From assembly GCA_947034885.2 (NCBI GenBank), contig OX344750.2:8228501-8292500 (forward strand): a stretch of DNA of 64,000 bases, written 5' to 3'. The translations under genes were made by a program, and so were the position numbers. Positions within the stretch are counted from its first letter, which is position 1; each line of letters starts with the position of its first letter. Positions 34,333 to 44,972 of the stretch are shown here, piece after piece. The stretch comes from Thuidium tamariscinum. Taxonomy: Eukaryota; Streptophyta; Bryopsida; Hypnales; Thuidiaceae. Under the pieces are notes generated by a model, which made no database searches, was not told the DNA's origin, and saw only the letters and a program-made list of their open reading frames with translations.

Positions 34333-34616
34333 TGATACAGTTCAGACCACGCGGTCTGAAGTGCATCGGTGTGGTTCGAAGGATCCACTTCAGACCATGC
34401 GGTCTGAAGTGCAGCGGTGTCTCGGCAGGCGGTAGTCTCACCAAGCTGTAGTCTCGGCAGGCGGCTAGGTTTCTGTGCCTTGTCTCGCAGGGAGGTTACC
34501 GATTTCGCGGGTATTTATATGCTCCTCACCCACCATGTCTGCACTTCTTCTGTTTCTCTGCATGGTCTTTGTGAGTGCGACCATTTCTTCTTTTCGTCTA
34601 TCAGTAGTTGCACAAC
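34333..34616. promoter_or_regulatory. Possible divergent promoter with two palindromes and a TATA box
   Basis: This interval separates the unknown minus-strand gene from the plus-strand F-box-like ORF. It holds palindromes at 34341-34360 (TTCAGACCACGCGGTCTGAA) and 34389-34408 (TTCAGACCATGCGGTCTGAA), 48 bp apart. It also has a direct repeat of GTAGTCTC..CAGGCGG (about 34,424-34,463) and a TATA-like TATTTATAT at about 34,514, roughly 100 bp before the ATG at 34617. Function inferred from position. Confidence 0.45.
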
Positions 34617-35111
34617 ATGGGTTCAATGAGGGAAGTGGTTCTGAGTGACGCCATTGTGGCCCTGGTTGTCCGCGGACTTTGTTGCAAGTCTAACAACCCA
34701 TAGGTGCGTTTCGAGGAGCTGGCGAATTGGGGCGCAATGCTGCGTTTGTTTTCCTGTCTTGCAGCCGTTTGTCGTACGACCTGGAAGGCTGTGCAGGTGA
34801 CACCTGAATTTACAGCCCTCCGGTTGGCCGAATTCGACGTGCGAGTCACCGTTGTGGAGCTCTCTCTATCGACGAAGGAGAGTTTGATTCTGCACGAGTT
34901 TGACAAGAACTTGGATTTACTGAGCAGATCATGGGCACTTGGAGTTGAAGTGCCGTTGAGGCTGCGGACCATCCCCCTTGGTGATCTCACTGTCGCTGAG
35001 CTGCAGGAGCTACGACAAATTCTACTTGGCGGCTGGCAGCACGAAATCAACGTCAAGGCTGTTGGGCAGGCCCTGTCCCCCACAGTTTGGGTGACACCCG
35101 CCATGCGTTGA
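34617..35111 (+). pseudogene. F-box-like protein with one in-frame TAG
   Basis: From ATG (34617) one frame runs to TGA (35109-35111), interrupted only by TAG at 34701-34703. The reading is MREVVLSDAIVALVVRGLCCKSNNP, stop, VRFEELANWGAMLRLFSCLAAVCRTTWKAVQV..., then a leucine-rich helical part (LGDLTVAELQELRQILLGGW). The LR.....AAVCRTTWKAV pattern resembles the second half of an F-box (L..VC..WR.), but the match is weak. The TAG could be a nonsense mutation of CAG, or the two halves could be exons. A TATA-like box lies upstream and a palindrome follows at 35330. Confidence 0.4.
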
Positions 35112-35329
35112 GGTGAATGCTTCGCTTCCACGGCCTGATTTCTGCATTGCTTTCATCCTCAATTGTCTTTGTTGAGCATTTCTACTTGCAGTCTAGCTGA
35201 CTTTGTTTTGTTATGTTGCTGATCATGACGAAACCTGAAGGTCTGTTGAATACCTTCCGATCGAATATGGAAGGACTGCACACACGGACGGGAGACTTTC
35301 GCGTAGTTACGGACACTTCAATGTTGGAG

Positions 35330-35349
35330 TTCAGACCGCGCGTTCTAAA
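35330..35349. repeat. Rightmost dispersed palindrome
   Basis: TTCAGACCGCGCGTTCTAAA. No further copy was found between here and 64,000. Confidence 0.85.
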
Positions 35350-36338
35350 ATGGAAATGAGACCTTAATAAAACTTGCAACTTTCTGTTGGTGAGAGACGA
35401 GTGAAAATGTGCACGTCTTCATTGTTTGTTTGTGGACGCTGAAAATGTTTTCCGTGACTGATGCTTGGAATGTTTGTGACTATGTTTTCACCAACAATGC
35501 TGCGAAATTGTCATTTCTAAAACTAGTGCCAATTCTTTTTAAGACACAGTTTTGACTCGTGGATCCGTAGGATCTTGTAGTCAGACAGGTGGTTTGATCG
35601 GAATAAATTGATTCAAAGCTTCACATGTCTATAAACCTAAAGAACCAATTTCAAATTTCACTTTGAAGTCGAGTTATGAAAATTGTTGGGCCGGAAAGTT
35701 ACTCCTCGAGCACACATTGTATCCAAATTTCAAAGAAGCAGAACTCCATCCGTAGTGAGCTGCCAAGAAAAAGGATAGTCTCAGAAAATGCCGTTCAGGG
35801 CTTTAAGGGTTAACCCTTTAAGGACTGGTTGATTTGGGGTTCGGTTGTAGTTCTTCAAGAAAGTGAATTCTGTGGCCACTCTAAGGATATAATCTTAGAT
35901 CAAATTGTATAAAGTGTTGCCGTAAGGAAGATTCCTCAACCTAACACAAAATCAAACTCATCCAACGGTACAAATCGTTTAAAATAAAGTACAATGTCCA
36001 TAAATTAACCTTTTCAGGGCTACATTTGAATTTTGGAGAGGGGGAACATCTTTTAATAATTTTCAGTACATTTTTCACAGGAGGCAAGTGGAATAACTAA
36101 ACATTCAGAGGCTACCTCGCAGTGGATGGAATGATGTGGAATATTTTGTATCATTCCATCCAAAATCAGTAGTTACAGATTTCAAATGTAATTCGCAGAC
36201 AGTTTGTGAGCACTTGCCTACAAATCTGAAATTGGGGAAGTTAACGCCGGTGTAGGTGACCCGCCTGTTTATGGTGTCAGTTTATGGATCTTAGTACATG
36301 CCGTGGCTGGGGACTCGGTGGGTGTGGCTGGGAAGTAG

Positions 36339-38470
36339 TGTGGGAACCTAGAATACAGGTTTTTAATATTTAGTATAGAATTAGGAATAAGGAAGCTAAT
36401 CTTAGATAAATTTTTCGATTCTTTGATCAAGAATAGGGAAAGTTAGTAAGATTAGGAAGCGGTGGAAATTGGAGACATCCAATGGGGATAATTAGGTTAA
36501 GGAAGGGAAGTAGAAACCCTTACCTAACCGGAAAATCCGGAACCGGATTGAGGATCTGGGGTTCAGCCCGAGGATCGTGGACGGGTCCAGATGTCATCCA
36601 AGGGCAAGGGTTCAGTGGAAGAGAAGACTCCACAGGCGCCCAAGGCAGCTTCCCGACTTGATGTGGGAGAAGGGGCAACACCCGGATCCCAAATCCGAAA
36701 GCAAGTCCAAGCGGAAGACTAGGATCAAGAGACGCCTCCGAGCAAGGTATCCGAGAAATCTCCCAAGGTTCCTAGCACAATGAAGAGGAAGGCTATAGCG
36801 AAGCGGGCGAGGGAGAGTCCCATTGAGCTGGAGTCAGACCAAGATGAGTCCCCAGAGCAGAGCGAGCACGAAGAAGAGGAGTCAGGATCGGAACCGGAAC
36901 CGGAACCGTCAGACCCGGCGAAAATCACGCCTCCGAAATCTGCGGGGAAGGGTAAGATTGCTGCCACGCCTTCCAAGGGCAAAGCAGCTGCGTCGGCAAA
37001 GGTTTCCACCAGTAGGAAACAGCCAGCACGCAAGGGAGCCGCCAAGCATGCGGATTCCCCCAAAAAGCGGATGAAGAAGTAGTTAGGAATAGAAAGTAGA
37101 GTAGGTAGAGAATTTTGAGGAGCAGACTTAGTAGAAAAGGTGGAAAGTTACCTTTCCAGTAGGTAGGAAGCAGTTAGCAAGGTGCTTTTGACTTAGAATG
37201 CACCTGGTCAGTCAGATCCGGATTTTTCGGATCTGAGATCCACTTTTTTCGGGTCCAGTTGGGTGGATAGGAAAGTGACTTTTGTGGATAAGGAATGCCA
37301 CCTGGCATTCCCTTGTCCTCTGATTTTGTTCCCTTGGGGCTTTTAGGGTTCCCTTGGGTTGGTATTTAGGGGTGGCTGTTAGTTGGTTGCCCTGGGTGTT
37401 CCTACTTCTGTTTTTCCTTTCATTTGCAATCTGATTTCCAGATTTCTACTTTCTAAGAGTTGGTCTGAATAAGTCTCGACTCTGGATTGGTATGCCGTGC
37501 AATGCTAGAACCATTGGATAGTGCGAGGTAGCTGGGTTTGCAGGTGTTTGGATGAGGTGTCTCCCCCAGACTTTGTCTGAATCCGGTTCCGGGAAATTGA
37601 AGTGATTTGGTTGAGGCTACTGGTGTATTAGGATTGAAGTCTAGCTGCTGCAGTCACTTGGAGGCTTCTGTGTGGGAAAGCCGCTCTTAGATTGGGTGTG
37701 TTCTGCTAGGAGAGTGGGCGCATGCCAATTGACGTGTTGTTGAGGTCCTACTATAACCGGAAGTGAGGGATGTGCAGACAGTTAGGATCCCCTAGTTATC
37801 TGGCTCCTAGATTAAGCCTTAGGAACTGAGTTTGGGTGAGTCTGTCATTGTAGTAATGTGGGGTTTGTAGGGGTTTCCTGAGTGACCTGCTAGTTGGGAT
37901 TGCAATCCGGATTAGTTGTGAGGAGGAACTTGCAGCCTATTTCTTTTATGTCTTTTTGTTATTTTCCTATTTTAGTGGAACTCCATTCACTATAATCCTG
38001 AGGAGGGTAGGATTCAACGCATCCTTCCTAAATGCCAACCGCGGACCCCTCTAATACAGAGGCTAAACTTCATTTGTTACTTGAGTGATTGGATCCGGAA
38101 ACCGGATCCGGAAGAGGTACAGAGTTTGGGCACTCCTTTCGGTTCCTAATCCGCCCAGTCGGATACTGTGAGTCCGGATAGGGGAAGGTACAGAGTTTGG
38201 GCACTCCCCCCTGTTTGGAGGTTGTTGTGAGAGTGGTAAAGTATGTATGAATGGTGAGAAAGGCAATCTAAAGGAATGCGGATGTTGTGAGGAAGTTTCC
38301 GGTTAGGAATCCGGTTACTGTTATCTTGGGGTTGTTTTCCGCATCCTGTTATTCCGGATATCTTGAGGAATCTACGTAAAATCCTGTGGGAACGATACAC
38401 GAGTCATTTGAACGGTGTTAACGCCAAATTAACACCTACAGACGGATTTGTGCTTCCTTGTGCTACGACA
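36339..38470 (+). mobile_element. TG...CA unit A (solo-LTR-like), 2.1 kb
   Basis: It starts TGTGGGAACCTAGAATACAG and ends CTTGTGCTACGACA, and is flanked on both sides by AGTAG (36334-36338 and 38471-38475). The ends match units B and C (start TGTGGCAACCTAGAATTCA in B; end CTGTGCTACGACA in B and C). TG...CA ends with 5-bp duplications are the signature of LTR retroelement integrase. No internal direct repeat marks separate LTRs, so this is one LTR-like unit. It is shorter than B and C because most of the coding region is absent. Confidence 0.85.
36591..37082 (+). pseudogene. Short version of the unit-encoded protein, with in-frame TAG
   Basis: The frame opens ATG TCA TCC AAG (36591), meets TAG at 36720-36722, and continues DQETPPSKVSEKSPKVPST to TAG at 37080-37082. 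It is an acidic/basic disordered chain with SDQDESPEQSEHEEEESGSEPEPEPSD and a C-terminal SRKQPARKGAAK. That tail is shared with the 698-residue (KKQPARKGA) and 627-residue (RKQPVRKGAAK) proteins of units B and C. It therefore corresponds to their C-terminal part; the N-terminal globular domain is missing. Confidence 0.7.
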
Positions 38471-38475
38471 AGTAG

Positions 38476-39944
38476 GTGGGTGAATTTTTAATTTTCTCTT
38501 CTCTTCCATTCAGTTCGGAAGTGGAACTGCGTGGCCTGATAATCAGATCAGCCAAGCGGGCGGGGTGTGGCTGGAAGTGGGTGGGTTTTTTATTTTTCCC
38601 TCCAGATCAGATCAGACAATGAGTATTCAAGCGAGGTACTCACTTTAGGAATTGAAAAAACGAAACAGGATACTTAGGAGGCCGAGATTTAATGTGCTCA
38701 TGTAAGGGCACAAATTTAATTGGAGGATCACAATTTTTTTGGGCGGGCAGCTCGTCAGAGCCCTCCACCTTCATTCTCGCAGACCCAAAATGAAAAGAAG
38801 GAAGATTTTCAGGGATGGAACTCGGGAAGAAGGAAAGGCAAAGCCACCACTGCCTACAGAACGTTATGAGGCATCTAACCAAAGTCGTTTCATATTTTTT
38901 GAAGATTTTTGAAATGAATTACAAATTTCTGAAGTTCACAGAAAATGGTCATATGGGGTCATCAAAAGCAATACCCTTCTAAAATGTGCACATTTGGTAC
39001 ATTGAAGAAAGCAAAATGTACCTTGAGTTCACATCATGTTTGCTTGTAGAGCCTGGTTGGAATTTCAGTTGTTTCCCTCAATCCTCAAAAATCAATGATT
39101 GCAATGACCCTTTAGAATTTGCGCTACATAAATTTCAATGCATAAGTTTACTTTGGGCATTCAGGAGATTACAAAGCAACACTTATGCCTTGTCAAGACA
39201 TCAAGATCCAAAAAATTCTCACGAATTGGTTGATATTTTTTGAATTTTTTTTTAACACTTCCCATTTTAGGGTCCACGCCATTTGAGTTTGCAACCCCAT
39301 AGCTAATGCATTAATGCTCCAATATTCTTGAAATTGGTCTTCTTTGAAGAACATGAAGACACTCTGAATGCGTTACTCTTTGAGATTTTTGTGATCAAAT
39401 GTATTTGGACCAATATTAGACCGAGAGTGCAGAAATAAACCAAACAGTCGTCGACCGGTCCTTAAAGGGTTAAGAACCCGCATGCCTGCTAGGAATGGAG
39501 ACCTTAATGAACTGAATTCAATCGATGGCCTCATTACCTTGAGTTTGTGCAGACGTTGAAATAAAAAGATTCATTTAGGTTAATTCAATGAGTTCCCAAT
39601 CCTATTAACAAGTCAACATCATATGAATATTTTTTTTTTCATTCAACTATGACTATGCATTTCTTACGAAGCCATACTTTTCTCATACTTATCACGTGTT
39701 TTTTTTTCAAGGATTGAAAGTCATGAATAGGAAATTACCACAGAATTCTACATGATAATTCGAAAGTGATTCATTAATGCTCTGAGAAAGTTGAATTCAC
39801 TTCACCTAGACCGATCATCCAATATTCTTTCTCGTCATACCTCCTTCACTCTTCATGATCGAATCGGTTGCATGTCTTGCTCATTCTCGACTGTACTTGC
39901 CAGTAGGATCTCAAGTGCGCTTCCAAGTCAAAGTACTTCTTCGG
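38476..39944. other. Right part of the piggyBac-like element and spacer
   Basis: AT-rich, no gene. It contains the right arm of the piggyBac-like element to 39469, then about 470 bp of spacer before the DUF7869-like gene. Confidence 0.5.
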
Positions 39945-42900
39945 ATGGCTTCCACGAGCGAGTCTGACGGAGACGAGGTTGGTCGTTCAACCTTGCACCC
40001 TCTAACGGATTTCGATTTCTGAATTCCACGTTCGCTTCTCCGGCCATGTCTTCATGACCATGCTATATGCAAGCGTCTGCAGGGATTCGTGGAATGTGAA
40101 GAGGAGGACGTCGAATTGGATCATGCCTCGGAGGCCGACGTCGACATGAGCCCCATCCCAGACTGTGAGGGAATCGCCCCCGACGGGTGGTCTGGCAAGG
40201 CCCTCCTTACAAGGAACGAAGACGGTTCCGATTTTGCGGACATCATCATAATCACTACTAATCCTAACGCTTGTGTTGATGGGCAAAGTCGCTTGGGCAA
40301 AAATGAGGTCGGCATTGTGGTGTTGGAGGTGCACACTGGAGACCCCAGCATCGGAGACACGTGCTTGCGTTGGCCCACACACCGAATCTTTTATCATGGT
40401 GACACCGGTCTCGTCAGTGTCTACGATCATGCTCGCAAACGACGCGCTCTTGATGAAGAGCTGGAGCGCTCTCGAAAGACAGCGGGCAAACGCAAATACC
40501 GATTTGAGAAGAGGACTCGCGCCGCCGCAACGGAAGATAGCAAATCCAAGAAGATATCATGGGAATCTGTCGCTCGTGTTTTCGAACAACGATGCTGCGA
40601 GCAAGGGTGCACTCGTAAAATCGCTCCTCCTGTCATTCGTTCACTTCGCACGGAATTGCACCTGCAAACACATCAAGTGAAGACGACGAAGCTGTTGGAA
40701 GTGCACAGGTCCATGCACAAAAGAGCACAAGGATCCAAGGATGTCGTCACCGTGGAAGGCGTAGACATGTGTCCACAGGCTTGGAGGATCGTTCACGATG
40801 TCTCCATGCGCACGTTTCAGAGATATAAAGTGAAAGCAAAGGCGGAGTTCAGAGGTGCTCCGCACGGCAACTTCAATAGAACAAAGACGAGGTCCGCCAC
40901 CGCGCAGGCCATTCAAACATTGCACGGCTTGATGGAAGCCAAGGCGGACCACATGCCACACTTGACACGTACTTTGTCCACCGGCGAGAAAGTGGGTCTC
41001 AAGGTTTTGCCCGCTAGAACCCAATGGAACCATCTGCGGGCGACTGTGAATGAGGTAAAAGTCACACCTTCGTTAGTGCCCTAGGCTCAACAAGGCGGCA
41101 GCCACATGTTTACCCTGCCTACACAAATCCTTGGAGCTCATAGGAATCGCCTCGGAGGAGATCGTTTAGGCACCTTCATGTCAACTCTTCTAGAAACGAA
41201 TTCATTCAAGTTCAAAATAAACATACTGAGATGGTTGCGGTGAAGTCATCCCCTTGCTCACCGACAAGTGGAAATATTACAATTCTTTATTATTTGCAAG
41301 TAATTTCTCTCTCAAATTCTGATTTCAATTTCGCAACCAAAGGCCCCAGAAGAGCGAGGACAAGGATCAAGGTGAATTACATCAATACAAGTATTTAGGT
41401 TAACGATATGCTTTTTCTCCTCCCCCCTGAATTTAGTCATTGTGGCCAAGGTAGGGGGTCTGTCGACGTCGACTGTAGAGATGACAAAAGAAAAATAAAG
41501 CACAACAATTGCATCAGTGATGGCTTTCATGATCATCACATTGGATGACGAGGACGTTCACATTACACAAGTCATGTGAACACTTTACATAGTAGGCATT
41601 CACGTTGAGCACGTGATCATGTTTACAGCACATCGCACGGAGTATGTGCAATGCACCTAATTTTTGAATTTTGTAACCAATTTCATCGTCATCCAAACTA
41701 CCGCTTGCTAGAACGACGTCGTTGAAGAATGGTACATGGTCTTCAACATTGCCTCACTGGCTCGAAAATGAGGTCTCTTGAAGTGCGACTTCATTTTCAG
41801 GAATCTGGCAAGGCACCAAATTTAGTGGTTGTCTTTACACATCTAAGTTCTAACGTCGATCCCAATCATTCGTCTTCTCTGTAATCGATTCCATGCATTC
41901 CATTTTATAATCATGGAGTGCCCACATGCCAATACTCGTACGAGCAATGAAATATTTGGAGTCCTTGGAAGAACGCATGTCACCGAACCAGGGCTGACCA
42001 TGTTTCTTGTTCTATGTAGGCCAACGAGAAACTGGGATTGTTGCCCCTCTCGCAATCCAGCTTCAGTAAAATTCGAATGAAACACTTTTTTGATTACGTC
42101 ATTAAACGACGAGGAGATTCGTTTGCAAGATGCAGCATTTGCGACAACTTGAAGCAATTGCGTGCTTCGTACGCACCGGGGTCCGAGGACTTTCGACAAA
42201 TCCAAGTTCGTTTCAAGAAACACTTATTCCTCCAAGAAGCCTGCCGACATGCGTATTATCGCAGCAGATGGTTATCAACGATGCGACCCACTCAGCTCCT
42301 GTCCATCATGCACGACAAAATGGATCACTCCAAAACCGCATGTCCGGCACTAGCGAGGAAGACAAAGGCATTGGATGGGTTCATGAAGTTGCCAGTGAAA
42401 GTGACCGCCATGTTTGCACACGGGCACAGGGATGGCAAATACGCTCACTACAGTTTGGACGTCTTCCCCGTCGACAGCAACTTCACGGTGGGCTCGATAG
42501 CGAAGTTGTTGCGAGATGTGGAAGCCCGGCCCGTGAAATCATCTCAATCGCTTTTCCAAGGGAGCGGGCGCACGGTGCTGTATCGTGCATTGTTGCAGAG
42601 GAGCGAGATTTGTGTCGAATCTTTGGGAGATGCTCCGTCGCCCGCGATCGAGGCTCTCCCGTTGCCACCGGTCCTACACATTCAAATGGACAACTCCTGG
42701 AGGGAGAACAAAAACAGGTACCTCTTTTGTTTTTGGTCCCTCCTCGTGGCAAAGAGGATCGTGAAAGAAGTCGTGGTATCCTTCATGATCGTCGGACATA
42801 CACACGACGACATCGACGCGTCTTTCGGGCGGTGGAGCATGGAACTTCGTGAACATGACCATCCGACCCTACCCTTCCTGATGCAGTCGTACATGGACAC

Positions 42901-43706
42901 GGAAGAAGCTCCATTCATCCCACACCTCATAGAAGAAGTGCCCGACTTCAAAGCCTACGTCAAACCTTACATCGGGATGAACAAGAAGCAATTGGTGGGC
43001 CACTCTAATGGAAGGCAATACAAATTCTTCATGGACGACAACGGGTGGCCCATCATGCAATACAAATTGGCATGCACGGACATTCCATGGTTGCCCACAG
43101 AAGGAGTCAGGCTATGGAAAGAAGATGCGGAGCACAAGCCCGACCTTCCTCCCGGTGATCCGCTCAGCGTCAAACCCTCGAAAATGGCAAAGGAATCCGA
43201 CATCCTACGCGGGTTGGATGGATACATCCAACATTGGACAGACATAGCACAAGAAGATGGGACGGCGGAATATAAAGCACGCATGTCGTACTTGGTCACG
43301 TATTGGACCGCCGTAAGAAATGCCTTGCGTGACCGAGGCGAACTGGACCCCCCCCACTCCGACAAATTGAAGGAGGGATTTTGGCCCCAAACAAGGCAAC
43401 CAGGGGATTTCATGACAGACTTCATGCAAGACGGGCAAACGCGTGAGGAACTCGAGGAAGAAGACCCCTACATCGGTATCCTCGAAGGGAGGCCACCACG
43501 AACGTACAACGTGGTCACCGATCTTCGCGCAGGCTTCTACGTTTTTCTTAGACCGGCACAGGGTCATGTAGAGCCCGTGTGGCTTGGACGAGTGGTGGAA
43601 GATCCGCAGTTTGATCCTGGAGAAAGCCACTTTCAAGAGGTCTTGCTGCAATGGCACCTACCCTGCGGAACATCAAAGGACATGCAACGACTGTACGCAG
43701 GGTGGG
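39945..43706 (+). pseudogene. DUF7869-type (transposase-like) gene, cut by unit B
   Basis: Three exons are inferred: 39945-39977 (MASTSESDGDE; donor GAG|GTTGGT, weak), 40083-41054 (ctgcag|GGATTC to GAG|GTAAAA) and 42020 onward (tatgtag|GCCAAC). All join in phase 0. The protein has an acidic N-terminus, a basic region with FEQRCCEQGCTRKIAPP, a zinc-knuckle-like CSICDNLK, and three acidic motifs: DKMDHSK (about 42,313), QMDNSWRENKNRY (about 42,684) and VGHTHDDID (about 42,793). These are the hallmarks of DUF7869 proteins, which I infer to be RNase H-fold transposase relatives. At 43706 unit B begins; its first bases (TGTCGTAG) give the present ...GWVS-stop. The original frame resumes at 47627. 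Reconstructed length is about 939 residues. No nonsense codon occurs before the insertion, so disruption is recent. Confidence 0.75.
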
Positions 43707-44972
43707 TGTCGTAGCACAGGAAAGCACAATTCCTTCTCTAAGGCTTTAGAATGCACTAAATTAGCCTTAAAGTGACTCGTGTATCGTTCCCAAGAGATTT
43801 GGTCGAAAGTTGACGAAAGACCGGAATACGTTAGTGGTTATCACAACAAAACCCAAGCAAAAGACTGATCCGGTCTTGGTCTCCAACGTTCCTAAGATTT
43901 CCTTGGACCTGATTACCAGATCAATCCTTTATCCTTCCAAACTAAGTCTATCTATCTATACCTGTATGTTCACCACCTTGATGCTTACGCTCACTAGATA
44001 TGGGACTAAAGACCGGATACTAGTAGCTGGTCCAATCCCTAGTATAGTAACCAAGTGTAAGTTTAACCTCGATAACAAGAGGGATCTGCTTGTTTGGGCG
44101 TTTAGGAAGGAAGCTTACTCCTACCCTTCAAGTTTTAAAGTGTCAGAAGTTCCACTTATGAGTAAAAAGAAACTACTACTACAAACAGACCGGAATACCT
44201 CACAACTGGACCGGGACTAATCCGACCCAGCAGGTCACGCAAGCACTCCTGCCTAATCCTAACAAAGACTACAACGACGGAAGAACCAGTTAGTCTAATC
44301 CCTGGTAGAATAAGGGCGGTAACTTATGCAAGAGAGCTGAATTTCCTCACTTAGTCCTTCTTTCTTTTACAGAGACCGGATCACCATTCAGTTGGCATTT
44401 GGCCGGACGCTCCCGATCTCAACCCAGACTCTACAAGTGTCTATCTCTATCAAATACTCCCTAGACCAGTTTCAAAAAGCACTGTGGGATCCTGCACAAA
44501 TTCCCTATCAAAACCGAATTCACTTTAAGTCCAGAGACCGGATAAACTGACCATCCGGGCACACACTTATCCACACAAGGTTGCAATCCTAACCATCACC
44601 ATAAGACTTTGACAAGGTCCCATGCACACAGTCCACTTCAGAGTGAATCAGAAAGGTTCTGACTTGTATTTGCAACACAAAAACTTGTGAAAGTAAGATA
44701 ACATAATGCGCGCTCGGATTCAATTACGAACTGGGTTTAAATACTAAACTGCAAGAAAACCTAAAAGTGCAAATGGAATCAACACCAGCCGCCAAGAATG
44801 CCACCTCACATTCCTCTACAACTTGGGTAGGTTGACTTCCACAAAACTACAAAAATACCAACAAAATAGGATCACAGATCCTACATATCTAGATCCGGTC
44901 TAAGTTCAAAAGTTCCTAACCTAAATATAACTTGGTTTAGCCGCCTTCCTATCTACCTGTAATTAATGCCCC

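Larger units (their letters stand above)
35814..39469. mobile_element. piggyBac-like element carrying a nested insertion
   Basis: It is flanked by TTAA (35810-35813 and 39470-39473). The ends CCCTTTAAGGACTGGTTGAT and (reverse complement of right) CCCTTTAAGGACCGGTCGAC match at 17 of 20. The span is 3,656 bp, of which 2,137 bp is unit A plus its duplicated AGTAG. The original element was therefore about 1.5 kb. No transposase remains. Immediately to its left, GGGCTTTAAGGG runs into the same TTAA, so a second related element may end there and share the site. Confidence 0.75.
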
